DNA of 64,000 nt, taken from NCBI RefSeq assembly GCF_009193255.1, contig NZ_WACG01000002.1, forward strand, positions 62,001-126,000, given 5' to 3'. The position numbers and the translations under genes were made by a program. This document shows, in pieces, positions 1-9,258 of the stretch. Below the pieces are notes generated by a model. The model did not search any database. It saw only the letters and a program-made list of their open reading frames with translations, and was not told where the DNA came from. The stretch is from Arthrobacter koreensis (GTDB taxonomy: Bacteria; Actinomycetota; Actinomycetes; Actinomycetales; Micrococcaceae). Each line of letters starts with the position of its first letter. Position 1 is the stretch's first letter.

Positions 1-19
1 TCATGCCGGCACGCCTCCT
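1..19 (-). other. Start codon and ribosome binding site of a leftward gene outside the window
   Basis: On the minus strand an ATG occupies positions 4 to 2 and is preceded, nine bases away, by a full AGGAGG Shine-Dalgarno sequence (CCTCCT on the plus strand at 14-19). This is a strong translation start for a gene that continues past the left edge, so only its first codon is visible and its product cannot be identified. It is divergent from the DUF3040 gene, so positions 20-229 must hold the promoters of both. Confidence 0.55.
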
Positions 20-110
20 GGGGCGGGAGCGGAACAAGCCCCCGGGCGGGCAAGGCTGAGCTTTAGCTGAGAGGAAGCCGCAGCGTCCGGCAGCCGCTTT
101 CCCCGGACCC

Positions 111-126
111 GTTTGCAAACTATCCT
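111..126 (+). promoter_or_regulatory. Possible promoter or operator upstream of the DUF3040 gene
   Basis: A perfect 10-base palindrome GTTTGCAAAC (111-120) is followed directly by TATCCT (121-126), a reasonable -10 hexamer about 100 bases before the start codon at 230. No clear -35 hexamer lies at the right distance. The palindrome could bind a regulator, but it is short and this is a weak call. Confidence 0.25.
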
Positions 127-229
127 TAGAGCTAGTTGCAGAACAGCGTCGACACCTCCGCGGGAACAACCACCACGCCGGGTTCGTTGCTTGGATTACA
201 GGGCACATTTGGACCGCAAGGAGACAGTA

Positions 230-610
230 ATGGCACTCTCAGAACACGAGCAGCGCTTGCTTGATCAGCTGGAGCAGCAATTACACGCTGAGGACCCGAA
301 GTTTGCCAATTCAATGGCTTCCTCGGCCGGCCGAGGCATGTCTACCCGGCGGATTGTGCTGGGCGCACTCGTGGCAGTTGCCGGGATAGCAGTCCTGATC
401 CTGGGTATCACCCTCGACAGTCCGTTCAACATCCTGGTGGGGATTGTTGGGTTTATGGTCATGGGTGCCGGGATGTACTACGCGACCACCAAGGGCAAGC
501 AGGCTGAGACGCAGATTCCTGCGGGCCGCAAGGAGCGCGCTGCGGCTCCCCGTGGATTTATGTCCAACCTCGAGAACAAATGGGATGAGCGCAAGCGGGA
601 CCAGCCCTAG
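230..610 (+). CDS. DUF3040 domain membrane protein
   Basis: This 126-residue protein begins MALSEHEQRLLDQLEQQL, the typical start of the actinobacterial DUF3040 family. A soluble N-terminal helix of about 35 residues precedes two hydrophobic segments (roughly residues 44-64 and 67-85), and the C-terminus is basic and polar, so it is a small inner-membrane protein of unknown function. The ATG at 230 is chosen over an upstream in-frame start at 113 because AAGGAG lies seven bases before it and the homologous region begins there. A good terminator follows at 657, so it is not in the same transcript as mraZ. Position beside the dcw cluster may hint at an envelope role, but that is inference. Confidence 0.88.
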   Translation: MALSEHEQRLLDQLEQQLHAEDPKFANSMASSAGRGMSTRRIVLGALVAVAGIAVLILGITLDSPFNILVGIVGFMVMGAGMYYATTKGKQAETQIPAGRKERAAAPRGFMSNLENKWDERKRDQP

Positions 611-656
611 CGCCGCCAGCCCCACTTTCCTCCCCGGCACAGGCCCGGGAGGCCGG

Positions 657-688
657 AAAGACCCGCAGCTGCGGGTCTTTTCCTTTTT
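657..688 (+). terminator. Intrinsic terminator of the DUF3040 gene
   Basis: A perfect 24-base palindrome with arms AAAGACCCGCAG (657-668) and CTGCGGGTCTTT (669-680) is followed by TTCCTTTTT. Together these form a classic hairpin plus T-run, 47 bases after the stop codon. It separates the DUF3040 gene from the mraZ promoter. Confidence 0.8.
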
Positions 689-806
689 AACCGCCGGTGG
701 GCCCCTCGACGAGCACTTTTCCCTCCACCGCACACCACACCCCGCTTTCCCTTGCCCGCGTTGGGAACCACGGGCGCGACGCGCCGGAAAACGTTATCGA
801 ATTGCG

Positions 807-838
807 TTGACTGTGGAGGGAAGTGGAGTAAAGTGGGG
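807..838 (+). promoter_or_regulatory. mraZ promoter with three MraZ-type operator repeats
   Basis: TTGACT at 807-812 and TAAAGT at 829-834 form a sigma-A-like promoter with a 16-base spacer. Overlapping it are three direct repeats, GTGGAG at 813-818, GTGGAG at 823-828 and GTGGGG at 833-838, each starting exactly 10 bases after the last. MraZ is known to bind short G-rich repeats of this kind, one helical turn apart, in front of its own gene. The overlap with the spacer and -10 element predicts autorepression of the dcw operon. Confidence 0.75.
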
Positions 839-899
839 GGCGTAAGAGGGTAGGGCAGTGCAGGAGGGGTGTAACTCCCATATCTGACAGGTGGTGGCG

Positions 900-1331
900 A
901 TGTTCCTCGGAACTCATTCGCCGCGCCTTGACGAGAAGGGCAGGCTCATCCTTCCCGCTAAGTTCCGTGACGAACTCGCCGAAGGGCTGGTGCTGACACG
1001 GGGCCAGGAACGCTGCATCTACGTCTTCAGCCAGAAGGAATTCGAGAAGGTCCACGAGCAGATGAGGCAGGCTCCACTGTCATCACGCCAGGCCCGTGAC
1101 TACATTCGTGTGTTTCTGTCCGGAGCCTCTGACGAAGTCCCGGATAAGCAGGGCCGCGTTACTATTCCGCCGGCACTGCGCTCGTATGCCGGGCTCGGAC
1201 GTGAACTCGCCGTTATCGGCGCGGGCACCCGGGCCGAGATCTGGGACGCCACGGCATGGCAGGAATACTTGGAGGAACAGGAAAACGCGTTTTCGGAGAC
1301 TGACGAAGACACGATGCCCGGCATCTTCTAG
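900..1331 (+). CDS. mraZ: Transcriptional regulator MraZ
   Basis: The 143-residue protein begins [20 protein letters not shown] and has two AbrB-like SpoVT halves, each with a DxxGR motif (DEKGR near residue 12, DKQGR near residue 85). This is the normal MraZ architecture. MraZ is the first gene of the dcw cluster and a DNA-binding regulator of it. The ATG at 900 has AGGTGG five bases upstream; an in-frame GTG at 891 lacks such a site and is less likely. A 195-base spacer with no gene separates it from rsmH (1332-1526). Confidence 0.97.
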   Translation: MFLGTHSPRLDEKGRLILPAKFRDELAEGLVLTRGQERCIYVFSQKEFEKVHEQMRQAPLSSRQARDYIRVFLSGASDEVPDKQGRVTIPPALRSYAGLGRELAVIGAGTRAEIWDATAWQEYLEEQENAFSETDEDTMPGIF

Positions 1332-1526
1332 CCGTTGCACAGCAGGCAGTACAGCAGTACCCAGAGGAATTCGACGCCGGACCCGGCGGGATCTTGAACG
1401 AGATCTCCAGCCGCCCCATGGAATTCACCTGGCTCACCTTCCCCGGAGCCAGGCGTACCGTGAGGCGCGGATGGGGATCTGGTCCAAGAACCCGCTGAAC
1501 CGGACAGGCAGCGGAGGGAGAGACCA

Positions 1527-2525
1527 ATGAACGAAGACCGTCCAACTGAGGACCGGCACGTACCCGTACTGCGGGACCGCTGCATCAACCTCCTGGCACC
1601 GGCCATCGAGGCAGCCGAGGCAGCCGGGCGCACCGCCGTCGTCGTGGACGCCACGCTTGGCATGGGCGGGCACACCGAAGCCATGCTCGAGCGCTTTCCG
1701 AAACTGCACGTCATCGGCATTGACCGTGACACGCAGGCGCTTGCCCTGGCGGGGGAGCGGCTGGCAGCCTTCGAGAACCGCACGGACCTGGTGCACGCCG
1801 TTTACGACGAGATCGCAGACGTCGTCCAGGACCTCGGATTCGAAACCATCGATGGTGCGCTGTTCGACCTCGGCGTCTCCTCCATGCAGCTCGACGAGCG
1901 TGAGCGCGGCTTCGCATACTCCTACGACGCGCCGCTGGACATGCGCATGGATACCAGCCGCGGCCGCACTGCTGCCGAAATCGTCAACACCTATGACGAG
2001 GCCGAACTGGTTTCGATCATCCGCCGCTGGGGCGAGGAAAAGTTCGCCGGCCGCATCGCGTCCTCGATTGTCTCCACCCGTGCGGACAAGCCGTTCACCA
2101 CTACGGGGGAACTGGTCGAAGCCATCCGCGCAGTGGTTCCGGCAGCAGCGGCCCGCACCGGCGGCCACCCTGCAAAGCGCACCTTCCAGGCACTGCGCAT
2201 CGAGGTCAACGAGGAACTCGACGTGCTGGAACGGGCCATTCCCTCTGCGCTTTCCGTGCTCGGTGTGGGCGGACGCATCGTCGTCATGTCCTACCACAGC
2301 CTGGAGGACAGGATCGTGAAGGATATCTTCGCTGCCGGCTCCCGTTCCTCGGCGCCCAAGGGCTTCCCGGTTGAGCTCGAGGAACACAAGGCGCAGCTCA
2401 AGCGGCTGACCAAGGGAACCGAAGTTCCCACCGAGCAGGAAATCGCAGAGAACCCGCGCGCGGCATCGGCCAAGCTGCGGGCAGTCGAACGGATTCGCGC
2501 AACCATGGATGGGGCACGTCGATGA
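1527..2525 (+). CDS. rsmH: 16S rRNA (cytosine(1402)-N(4))-methyltransferase RsmH
   Basis: RsmH (MraW) transfers a methyl group from S-adenosylmethionine to N4 of C1402 in the decoding centre of 16S rRNA. The 332-residue protein carries the Rossmann-type motif [16 protein letters not shown] near residue 37, then [11 protein letters not shown] and, late, [11 protein letters not shown], all characteristic of the family. GGAGGGAGAG precedes the ATG. Its last codon overlaps the start of ftsL (ATGA), so the two are translationally coupled. It keeps the standard second place in the dcw cluster. Confidence 0.97.
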   Translation: MNEDRPTEDRHVPVLRDRCINLLAPAIEAAEAAGRTAVVVDATLGMGGHTEAMLERFPKLHVIGIDRDTQALALAGERLAAFENRTDLVHAVYDEIADVVQDLGFETIDGALFDLGVSSMQLDERERGFAYSYDAPLDMRMDTSRGRTAAEIVNTYDEAELVSIIRRWGEEKFAGRIASSIVSTRADKPFTTTGELVEAIRAVVPAAAARTGGHPAKRTFQALRIEVNEELDVLERAIPSALSVLGVGGRIVVMSYHSLEDRIVKDIFAAGSRSSAPKGFPVELEEHKAQLKRLTKGTEVPTEQEIAENPRAASAKLRAVERIRATMDGARR

Positions 2526-3202
2526 CTGAACGATCACCACGCCGGCCGCAGGTTCCGGTGCGGACAGCCCCGTCCGTGCAGGGCAACCTGGCACGTGACC
2601 TTCCGCAGGAGGCGCCCCAGCAGCCAGCTCCGCGCCGCCGGACACCGCTGGCCCTGGTCCCCGCGGCAACCCGAAAGCGCCGGGTCCCTGCGGTGGCGCT
2701 GTGCTTCGCCGCGCTTGCCGCCGGCCTCGCAGCAGTCCTCGGCCTGAACATCTCTGTATCCAGCGGCCAGTATGAGCTCGTCCAGCTGCAGAACCAGCGC
2801 ACCCAGCTGATTCAGCAGAACGAGGCACTGACGCAGCAGGTGGAGCACAACCAGGCTCCCCAGGTCCTTGCCGGTGCCGCCGGCGAACTGGGCATGGTTG
2901 TTTCGCCCACGTTCGGTACGATCGACCTGCAGACCCTGGCGGTCACAGGGGACCCTGAGCCTGCCAAGGAAGGTGCGGGACCGGGAACGCTGATTGAGCT
3001 GCCCCAGGTCCTGACCCAGCCGGTTACCCCGGCACAGCCTGCTGCCCCGGAACCGGCCGAAAACGCACGGGCCGCGCAGCAGCAGGACAGTGCTTCTACC
3101 GGTGCGGAACCGGAACCGGCTCCCGTTCCTGCCCCCGCACCGGCGGAAACCGATTTGAACGGCGGCACGATTCCGGCTCCCAGCCAGAGAAGCGGCCAGT
3201 AA
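2522..3202 (+). CDS. ftsL: FtsL-like cell division protein
   Basis: This 226-residue bitopic protein has a cytoplasmic basic and proline-rich N-terminus (about residues 1-58), one transmembrane helix (about 59-78), and a short coiled coil rich in Gln and Leu (about 80-115). It ends in a long Pro/Ala/Glu-rich tail. Sequence similarity in this family is weak, so the name rests on topology and on the position between rsmH and ftsI, where actinobacteria encode FtsL. It would sit in the septal membrane and help recruit FtsW and FtsI. The proline-alanine tail is longer than in E. coli FtsL but usual in this group. Confidence 0.82.
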   Translation: MTERSPRRPQVPVRTAPSVQGNLARDLPQEAPQQPAPRRRTPLALVPAATRKRRVPAVALCFAALAAGLAAVLGLNISVSSGQYELVQLQNQRTQLIQQNEALTQQVEHNQAPQVLAGAAGELGMVVSPTFGTIDLQTLAVTGDPEPAKEGAGPGTLIELPQVLTQPVTPAQPAAPEPAENARAAQQQDSASTGAEPEPAPVPAPAPAETDLNGGTIPAPSQRSGQ

Positions 3203-3229
3203 ACCAACCAGCACCGGCGAGGACACGTT

Positions 3230-5023
3230 GTGGCAAAAGCAGGGCAGGCTCCGGCACCGGAGGACCACAGGGTAAACCTCGTGACCGGCAGGCTACGGGC
3301 CGGGATGATCATTGTGCTGGTGCTGCTCACCGTCCTGGGCGTCCGGCTGTTCCAGGTGCAGGCCGTGGATCCGGAAGGCATGGCGGAGGCAGCGGTGGCA
3401 AACCGGCTGGTGACCGTGAATGTGCCGGCACTGCGCGGGGGCATCCTGGACAACGAGGGCAACTACCTGGCACGCAGTGTGGAGCGCTTCGACATCGTTG
3501 TCGACCAGCGGCTCGCCGCGGCCTACGACGAGGATGAATACCAGCGCCGAAACTCCGAGGGTGACCTTGAAACCGTGACGTTCGACGCTGCGCTGAAGGA
3601 ACTTGCCGCGGTCCTGGGCCAGGACACGGAGACTCTGCGCAGGTCGGTCCTGGGCGAGAAGGGTTTCAACTTCGTGGCAAAGACCGTAACCCCGGAAATC
3701 CGGGACAAGGTCCTGGCCGTCAAGTTCCCCGGCGTCTATGCCGACCGAACCACCCTCCGTACCTACCCCTCCGGGCCCGTGGCCGGATCCATCGTCGGTT
3801 TCCTCGGGACCGAGGGAGCCCAGGAAGGTCTGGAACTGACCCAGGACTCGATCCTGGCGGGTGAGGCCGGAAGCAAGACGTACGAGATTGGCGGAGACGG
3901 CATCCGCATTCCGTACGCCACCAACGAAGACGTGCCGGTTCAGGACGGCGATTCGATCCGGCTGACCATTGACCAGGACCTTCAGTGGTTCGCCCAGCAG
4001 ACCATTGCGGACCAGGTCCAGGAGTACAACGCGGACTGGGGCAACGTCGTCGTCGTGGAGGTGGAGACGGGCAACGTCCTTGCCATGGCGGAATCCACCA
4101 CGGTGGACCCGAACAATCCCGGCGCCACTGAAGCGGATTCCCGCAAGGCCCGCTCGGTGACGGATTCCTTCGAGCCGGGCTCAACCACCAAGGTGATCAC
4201 CATGGCGGCTGCCATCGAGGAGGGGATCATCACCCCCACCTCCCAGTTCCAGATCGACAACACGTACTCAATTGACGGGCAGACCTTCAAGGACGCCTTT
4301 GACCACGGCACGGTCCGGATGACGGCGTCCGGCGTGCTGGCCAAATCCATGAATACCGGAACAGTCATGGTTGGCCAGCAGCTCACTCCCCAGCAGCGCT
4401 ACGACTGGCTGCGGAAGTTCGGCATCGGGACCGAGCTGGGAACGGGCCTCAACGGCGAGACGTCCGGCCTGCTCGCCACCCCGGATAACTGGGATACCCG
4501 CCAGCAGTACACCGTCCTCTTCGGCCAGGGCCTAACGCAGACGGCGCTGCACACCGCCATGGTTTTCCAGACCATCGCCAATGACGGGGTTCGGCTGCAA
4601 CCGCGGCTGGTGGATGCCAGGATCGATGCCGACGGCGTCGAACACAGGGCTGAAAAGGACGGGGGCACCCGGGTTGTGTCCGAGAAGACAGCCCTGGAAG
4701 TCCAGCACATGCTGGAGACCACCACGGTTGAGGGATCCGGCTCGTCGGGAGCACTCGAGAAGTATCGGGTCGGTTCCAAGACCGGTACCGCGGAGGCGCC
4801 GAGCCCCAACGGCGGGTATGACGGATACACCGTCTCCTATGCTGGTATTGCGCCCATGGATGATCCCAAGTACGTCGCCGTAGTGACCCTGCAGCGGCCC
4901 AAGGGAGACCTCTACTACATCGAACCCGGAAAGACCTTCCAGAAGGTCATGGAACAGGTCCTGACCACCAACAACGTAGCCCCCTCCGAAGGGGAGCCGG
5001 TTACGTACCCCATCGAGTACTAA
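3230..5023 (+). CDS. ftsI: Class B penicillin-binding protein FtsI (PBP3)
   Basis: FtsI is the septal transpeptidase that crosslinks new peptidoglycan during division. The 597-residue protein has one N-terminal membrane anchor (about residues 24-43), a PBP dimerisation domain (about 63-225) and a transpeptidase domain with all three active-site motifs: STTK at 318-321 (acylated Ser318), SMN at 373-375 and KTG at 517-519. The start is a GTG. It works with the SEDS polymerase FtsW encoded downstream. Confidence 0.96.
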   Translation: MAKAGQAPAPEDHRVNLVTGRLRAGMIIVLVLLTVLGVRLFQVQAVDPEGMAEAAVANRLVTVNVPALRGGILDNEGNYLARSVERFDIVVDQRLAAAYDEDEYQRRNSEGDLETVTFDAALKELAAVLGQDTETLRRSVLGEKGFNFVAKTVTPEIRDKVLAVKFPGVYADRTTLRTYPSGPVAGSIVGFLGTEGAQEGLELTQDSILAGEAGSKTYEIGGDGIRIPYATNEDVPVQDGDSIRLTIDQDLQWFAQQTIADQVQEYNADWGNVVVVEVETGNVLAMAESTTVDPNNPGATEADSRKARSVTDSFEPGSTTKVITMAAAIEEGIITPTSQFQIDNTYSIDGQTFKDAFDHGTVRMTASGVLAKSMNTGTVMVGQQLTPQQRYDWLRKFGIGTELGTGLNGETSGLLATPDNWDTRQQYTVLFGQGLTQTALHTAMVFQTIANDGVRLQPRLVDARIDADGVEHRAEKDGGTRVVSEKTALEVQHMLETTTVEGSGSSGALEKYRVGSKTGTAEAPSPNGGYDGYTVSYAGIAPMDDPKYVAVVTLQRPKGDLYYIEPGKTFQKVMEQVLTTNNVAPSEGEPVTYPIEY

Positions 5024-5038
5024 AGCTGGAGCAGTGCA

Positions 5039-6664
5039 GTGCCACATAGCAACAATCAGCATGCCCAAAGCAGCATGCGCCCCGAACGGGTGCAGCCGGT
5101 CAGCCTGGCCCGCGCTGCGGCATCGCTCCCCGAAGGCTCTCCGGCCATCACGCCGGCGCCCGGAACCGCCGCAGGCGCATGGGACGTCGAGGTCACGGGC
5201 ATAAGCATCAACTCCGCGCAGGTCCTTCCCGGGGACCTCTACCTGGCCCTGCCGGGAGCGCGGCACCACGGGGCCGGATTCGCGGCCGGTGCCGAGGCTG
5301 CCGGTGCGGCCGCAGTCCTGACCGACGCGGCCGGGCTGGACCAGCTTCCGGAGACCGCCCTGCCGGTGTTCCTGACAGCGGATGTCCGGCGGCTGGTGGG
5401 GCCGCTTTCTGCCGCGGTTTTCAACAGCCAGCCGCAGGACGGCAGCGCCCCGCTGCTCTTCGGCGTCACCGGAACCAACGGCAAGACCACCACCACGTAC
5501 TTCATCACCTCGCTGCTGAAGGCCCTTGGCCGCACCACGGGGCTGATTGGCACCATAGAGATCCTGGCCGGAGCGGAAGCGATTCCCAGTGTCCTGACCA
5601 CTCCCGAATCACCGCAGGTCCACGGCCTGCTGGCCCTGATGCGCGAGCGTGCCCTGGACGCGGCCGCCATGGAAGTCTCCTCCCATGCGATTTCCTACCG
5701 GCGGGTGGACGGGGTGGTCTTCGACGTCGCGGGCTTCACCAACCTCACGCAGGACCACCTGGACCTGCACGGATCCATGGAGGAGTACTTTGCCGCCAAG
5801 GCAGAGCTGTTCCGGGCGGACCGCAGCCGGCGTGCCGTGGTTACTGTGGACGAGGAATGGGGGCGCCGGATGGCGGAAGCCGCGGGAACCCGCGGCGTTA
5901 CGCTGTCCACCTCGGGTGCAGCTTCCGACGCCGACTGGCAGGTCCGTTCCGTGCAGCGGGAAGGGCTCGGCCACAGCTTCGAGCTCCACGGCCCTCAGGG
6001 CACGCCCCTCCGGGTGCGGACCGGCCTGCCGGGTACCTTCAACGTGTCCAACGCGGCCCTGGCCCTGGCCATGGTCCTCGAATCGGGTGCCGACCCCGCT
6101 GCCGTGCAGGACGCACTGGACCGGCAGGACCCCTTCACCGTCGAAGTGCCGGGGCGGATGCAGCTGGTCTGTGAGGCTCCGGCGGCAATCGTTGACTTTG
6201 CCCACAACCCCGACGCGCTGCAGCGCACCCTCGAGTCCGTCCGCCGGCCGGAGGGTCGGGTCATCGTCGTCTTCGGCGCCACGGGAGAGCGGGACCAGAC
6301 CAAACGCCCCCTCATGGGGGAGATCGCGGCGCGCCTGGCCGACGTCGTTATTGTCACTGACGACGACCCGCACGACGAGGACGAGGCCGCCATCCGTGCC
6401 GATGTGCTCCGCGGTGCCCGAAGCGCCGCAGGGCAGGACGGGCACGGCCCGCTGGTGCTCGAAGAAGCCCCGCGTGCAGCCGCAATTTACCGCGCCGTTG
6501 AACTGGCCGGCCCGGGGGACACGATCCTCGTGGCCGGGCGCGGACACGAGGTGTGGCAGGAGGTCAAGGGAGTCAACCATGCCCTTGATGACCGGGTTGA
6601 ACTTCGCACTGCGCTGGCCAAGGCCGGATTCACAGTGCCTACTTACGACGGGGTAGAGTCCTAA
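5039..6664 (+). CDS. murE: UDP-MurNAc-L-alanyl-D-glutamate--amino acid ligase MurE
   Basis: MurE adds the third residue of the peptidoglycan stem peptide in the cytoplasm, using ATP. The 541-residue protein has the Mur ligase P-loop GTNGKTTT (145-152) and the family lysine in YFAAKAELF (Lys254). The substrate motif is DDPHDED (442-448), not the DNPR of diaminopimelate-adding enzymes. That points to another diamino acid, most likely L-lysine, as in Arthrobacter walls; this is inference from the motif. The GTG at 5039 is chosen because GGAG lies seven bases upstream; an in-frame ATG at 5075 has no such site. Confidence 0.94.
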   Translation: MPHSNNQHAQSSMRPERVQPVSLARAAASLPEGSPAITPAPGTAAGAWDVEVTGISINSAQVLPGDLYLALPGARHHGAGFAAGAEAAGAAAVLTDAAGLDQLPETALPVFLTADVRRLVGPLSAAVFNSQPQDGSAPLLFGVTGTNGKTTTTYFITSLLKALGRTTGLIGTIEILAGAEAIPSVLTTPESPQVHGLLALMRERALDAAAMEVSSHAISYRRVDGVVFDVAGFTNLTQDHLDLHGSMEEYFAAKAELFRADRSRRAVVTVDEEWGRRMAEAAGTRGVTLSTSGAASDADWQVRSVQREGLGHSFELHGPQGTPLRVRTGLPGTFNVSNAALALAMVLESGADPAAVQDALDRQDPFTVEVPGRMQLVCEAPAAIVDFAHNPDALQRTLESVRRPEGRVIVVFGATGERDQTKRPLMGEIAARLADVVIVTDDDPHDEDEAAIRADVLRGARSAAGQDGHGPLVLEEAPRAAAIYRAVELAGPGDTILVAGRGHEVWQEVKGVNHALDDRVELRTALAKAGFTVPTYDGVES

Positions 6665-6670
6665 ATCGTC

Positions 6671-8155
6671 ATGATTGAACTTAATGCAGCCGAAATTGCG
6701 GCAATTACGGGCGGCGAGCTGGTGGGGGCAGCAGCATCAGACCCGTCCATTCCAGTGACGTCGGCCACCACCGACTCCCGCGAAGCCGGCCCGGCGGCCC
6801 TGTTCATTGCCAAGCCGGGCGAGTTTTCCGACGGGCATCTGTTCGTGGAACGGGCCTTTGAAGCCGGCGCCGCACTGGCCCTGACCGAGCGCCCGGTGAC
6901 CGGCGCGGACGGCTCGGTATTCCCCGGCATCGTGGTTCCGGACGCTGTTGCCGCCATGGGACAGATGGCCGCGGAAATAGTTCGCCGTCTCCGCGCGGAC
7001 GGCCCGCTGACCGTTATCGGCATCACCGGCTCGGCCGGTAAGACAACCACCAAAGACCTGCTTGCAGGGCTGCTGGGAACACACGGGAACACCGTGGCTC
7101 CGGTCGGTTCCTACAACGGCGAGGTCGGAGTCCCGCTGACCATCTTCAACGCCGGATACGGCACCCGCTACCTCGTGGTCGAGATGGGAGCCACCGGAAT
7201 CGGGCACATCACGTACCTGGCGGACATGGTGCGCCCGGACATCGGCGTCGTCCTTTGCGTTGGCACCGCCCACGCCGGAGAATTCGGCGGCGTGGAGAAC
7301 ATTGCCCGTGCCAAGGGCGAAATGGTCGAAGCGCTGTCCCCGGAGGGCACTGCCGTACTCAACGGAGACGACATCCGCGTCGCCGCAATGGACAAGCGCA
7401 CCACGGCGAAGGTGCTTTCCTTCACGTCCTCCACCGATGAACTGCCGGGCAACCACGCCACGCTGCGCGCCGTCGATGCCCGCACGGACGGGCAGGGGCG
7501 GCCGGTATTCACCCTTGAGTTCCCAACCGGGGAACGCCACCGGGTCGAATCGGGCCTGATCGGTGCCCACCACACGGCGAACCTGCTGGCCGCCGCCGGT
7601 GCCGCCTTTGCCGCCGGAATCTCCCCGGCGGATATCGCTGGGGGACTCTCCGGACAGAAGGCCGCGAGCCGCTGGCGCATGGAACGCACCGACCGCGCCG
7701 ACGGCGTCACCGTCATCAACGACGCCTACAACGCCAACCCTGAATCAATGCGTGCTGCGCTGCGGACCCTGGCCGAGCTCGGCAGGGGACGGCGCACCTG
7801 GGCCGTGCTCGGCGAAATGCTTGAGCTCGGTGACGACGCAGTCACCGAGCATGACGCCATTGGCCGCTACGTGGTCCGCCTGAATATCTCCAAGCTCATT
7901 GTGGTGGGAACGGGAACCCGCGCCCTCCACACCGGAGCCGTGATGGAGGGGTCCTGGGGAGACGAATCGACCTTCGTCCAGACCCCCGAAGAGGCCGAGG
8001 CAATCCTTGAGTCCTCCCTCGAACCCGGGGACATTGTCCTGTTCAAATCTTCCAACGGTGCCGGTCTGCGGTTCCTTGGTGATCGGATCGCCTTGAATAC
8101 CCCTACCGCAGCAGGCAGCACCCAGGACGAGCCCAACCGGGGTGAGGCACTGTGA
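6671..8155 (+). CDS. murF: UDP-MurNAc-tripeptide--D-alanyl-D-alanine ligase MurF
   Basis: MurF attaches D-Ala-D-Ala to the UDP-MurNAc tripeptide, completing the pentapeptide. The 494-residue protein has the P-loop [14 protein letters not shown] near residue 116, the motif [11 protein letters not shown] that marks MurF near residue 352, and the usual three Mur ligase domains. It starts six bases after murE ends and has no clear ribosome binding site, so coupling to murE is likely. TAGAGT at 6654-6659 resembles a -10 hexamer and could give a minor internal promoter. The stop codon overlaps the mraY start (GTGA). Confidence 0.97.
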   Translation: MIELNAAEIAAITGGELVGAAASDPSIPVTSATTDSREAGPAALFIAKPGEFSDGHLFVERAFEAGAALALTERPVTGADGSVFPGIVVPDAVAAMGQMAAEIVRRLRADGPLTVIGITGSAGKTTTKDLLAGLLGTHGNTVAPVGSYNGEVGVPLTIFNAGYGTRYLVVEMGATGIGHITYLADMVRPDIGVVLCVGTAHAGEFGGVENIARAKGEMVEALSPEGTAVLNGDDIRVAAMDKRTTAKVLSFTSSTDELPGNHATLRAVDARTDGQGRPVFTLEFPTGERHRVESGLIGAHHTANLLAAAGAAFAAGISPADIAGGLSGQKAASRWRMERTDRADGVTVINDAYNANPESMRAALRTLAELGRGRRTWAVLGEMLELGDDAVTEHDAIGRYVVRLNISKLIVVGTGTRALHTGAVMEGSWGDESTFVQTPEEAEAILESSLEPGDIVLFKSSNGAGLRFLGDRIALNTPTAAGSTQDEPNRGEAL

Positions 8156-9258
8156 TCTCCCTCCTGATCGGTTGCCTGCTCGGGCTGGTCCTGGCGCTTG
8201 TCCTGACCCCGCTGTTCATCCGTTTCCTGGTCAGGAAGGGCTACGGGCAGTTTGTCCGTGACGACGGCCCGACGTCGCACCACACCAAGCGCGGTACGCC
8301 CACCATGGGCGGCGCCGTGATCGTGGCGTCCGTCGTGGCTTCCTACTTCATTACCCACCTGATCTCCTACGCGATCAACCCCACCACGTTTGGTCCGTCC
8401 GCGTCCGGGCTGCTCGTGCTGTTCCTGATGGTCGGCATGGGATTCGTGGGCTTCATCGACGACTACACCAAGATCTCGCGGCAGCGGTCGCTTGGCCTGA
8501 ACGCCAAGGCCAAGATCATCCTGCAGGCGATCGTGGGCATCGTGTTCGCCATCCTCGCCCTGCAGTTCCCGAACCACGCAGGTCTGACCCCGGCGTCGAC
8601 CAACGTCTCCTTCGTCCGGGACACCGCAATTGACCTCGCCTTTGCCGGAACGATCATCGGCGCGATCCTGTTCATTCTCTGGTCCAGCGTGATCATCACC
8701 GCCGCGACCAATGGCGTGAACCTGGCTGACGGCCTTGACGGCCTGGCCGCCGGTGCCTCCATCCTGGTGTTCGGTGCGTACTTCCTGATCGGCATCTGGC
8801 AGTTCAACCAGTCCTGCCTGGCCAACCCGGGCGAGACCGGGGTGTGCTACGAAGTGCGCGACCCCATGGACCTTGCCCTGCTGGCCGGCGCAATGGCCGG
8901 TGCGCTGGTGGGCTTCCTGTGGTGGAACACGTCCCCGGCCAAGATCTTCATGGGGGACACCGGTTCCCTGGCCATCGGCGGCGCCATCGCGGCCTTCGCG
9001 ATCCTCTCCCGCACCGAACTGCTGCTGGTCCTCCTGGCCGGACTGTTCGTGATCATCTCCGCATCGGTCATCATCCAGGTGGGCTACTTCAAGCTCAGCG
9101 GCGGCAAGCGCGTGTTCAAGATGGCGCCCCTGCAGCACCACTTCGAACTCAAGGGCTGGGCGGAAGTCACCGTGGTGGTCCGCTTCTGGATCATCGGCGG
9201 GCTCTGCGTCGCCCTTGCCCTGGGACTCTTCTACGCTGATTGGGTGGCCGGACAGTGA
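8152..9258 (+). CDS. mraY: Phospho-N-acetylmuramoyl-pentapeptide-transferase MraY
   Basis: MraY transfers phospho-MurNAc-pentapeptide to undecaprenyl phosphate, giving lipid I. The 368-residue protein is polytopic with about ten membrane helices. It carries the family signatures: a DDGP segment followed by [12 protein letters not shown], the catalytic [17 protein letters not shown], and [12 protein letters not shown]. The GTG start overlaps the murF stop by four bases and its own TGA overlaps the murD start. Confidence 0.98.
   Translation: MISLLIGCLLGLVLALVLTPLFIRFLVRKGYGQFVRDDGPTSHHTKRGTPTMGGAVIVASVVASYFITHLISYAINPTTFGPSASGLLVLFLMVGMGFVGFIDDYTKISRQRSLGLNAKAKIILQAIVGIVFAILALQFPNHAGLTPASTNVSFVRDTAIDLAFAGTIIGAILFILWSSVIITAATNGVNLADGLDGLAAGASILVFGAYFLIGIWQFNQSCLANPGETGVCYEVRDPMDLALLAGAMAGALVGFLWWNTSPAKIFMGDTGSLAIGGAIAAFAILSRTELLLVLLAGLFVIISASVIIQVGYFKLSGGKRVFKMAPLQHHFELKGWAEVTVVVRFWIIGGLCVALALGLFYADWVAGQ

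Noticed and set aside
444-845. 133-residue frame over the DUF3040 terminator and mraZ promoter
   Set aside because: It runs through a clear terminator and promoter and overlaps the DUF3040 gene in another frame; the translation is Arg/Pro-rich noise.
6654-6659. TAGAGT as a leaderless promoter of murF
   Set aside because: It ends 11 bases before the start codon, too far for a leaderless message, and murF is coupled to murE in a tight operon.
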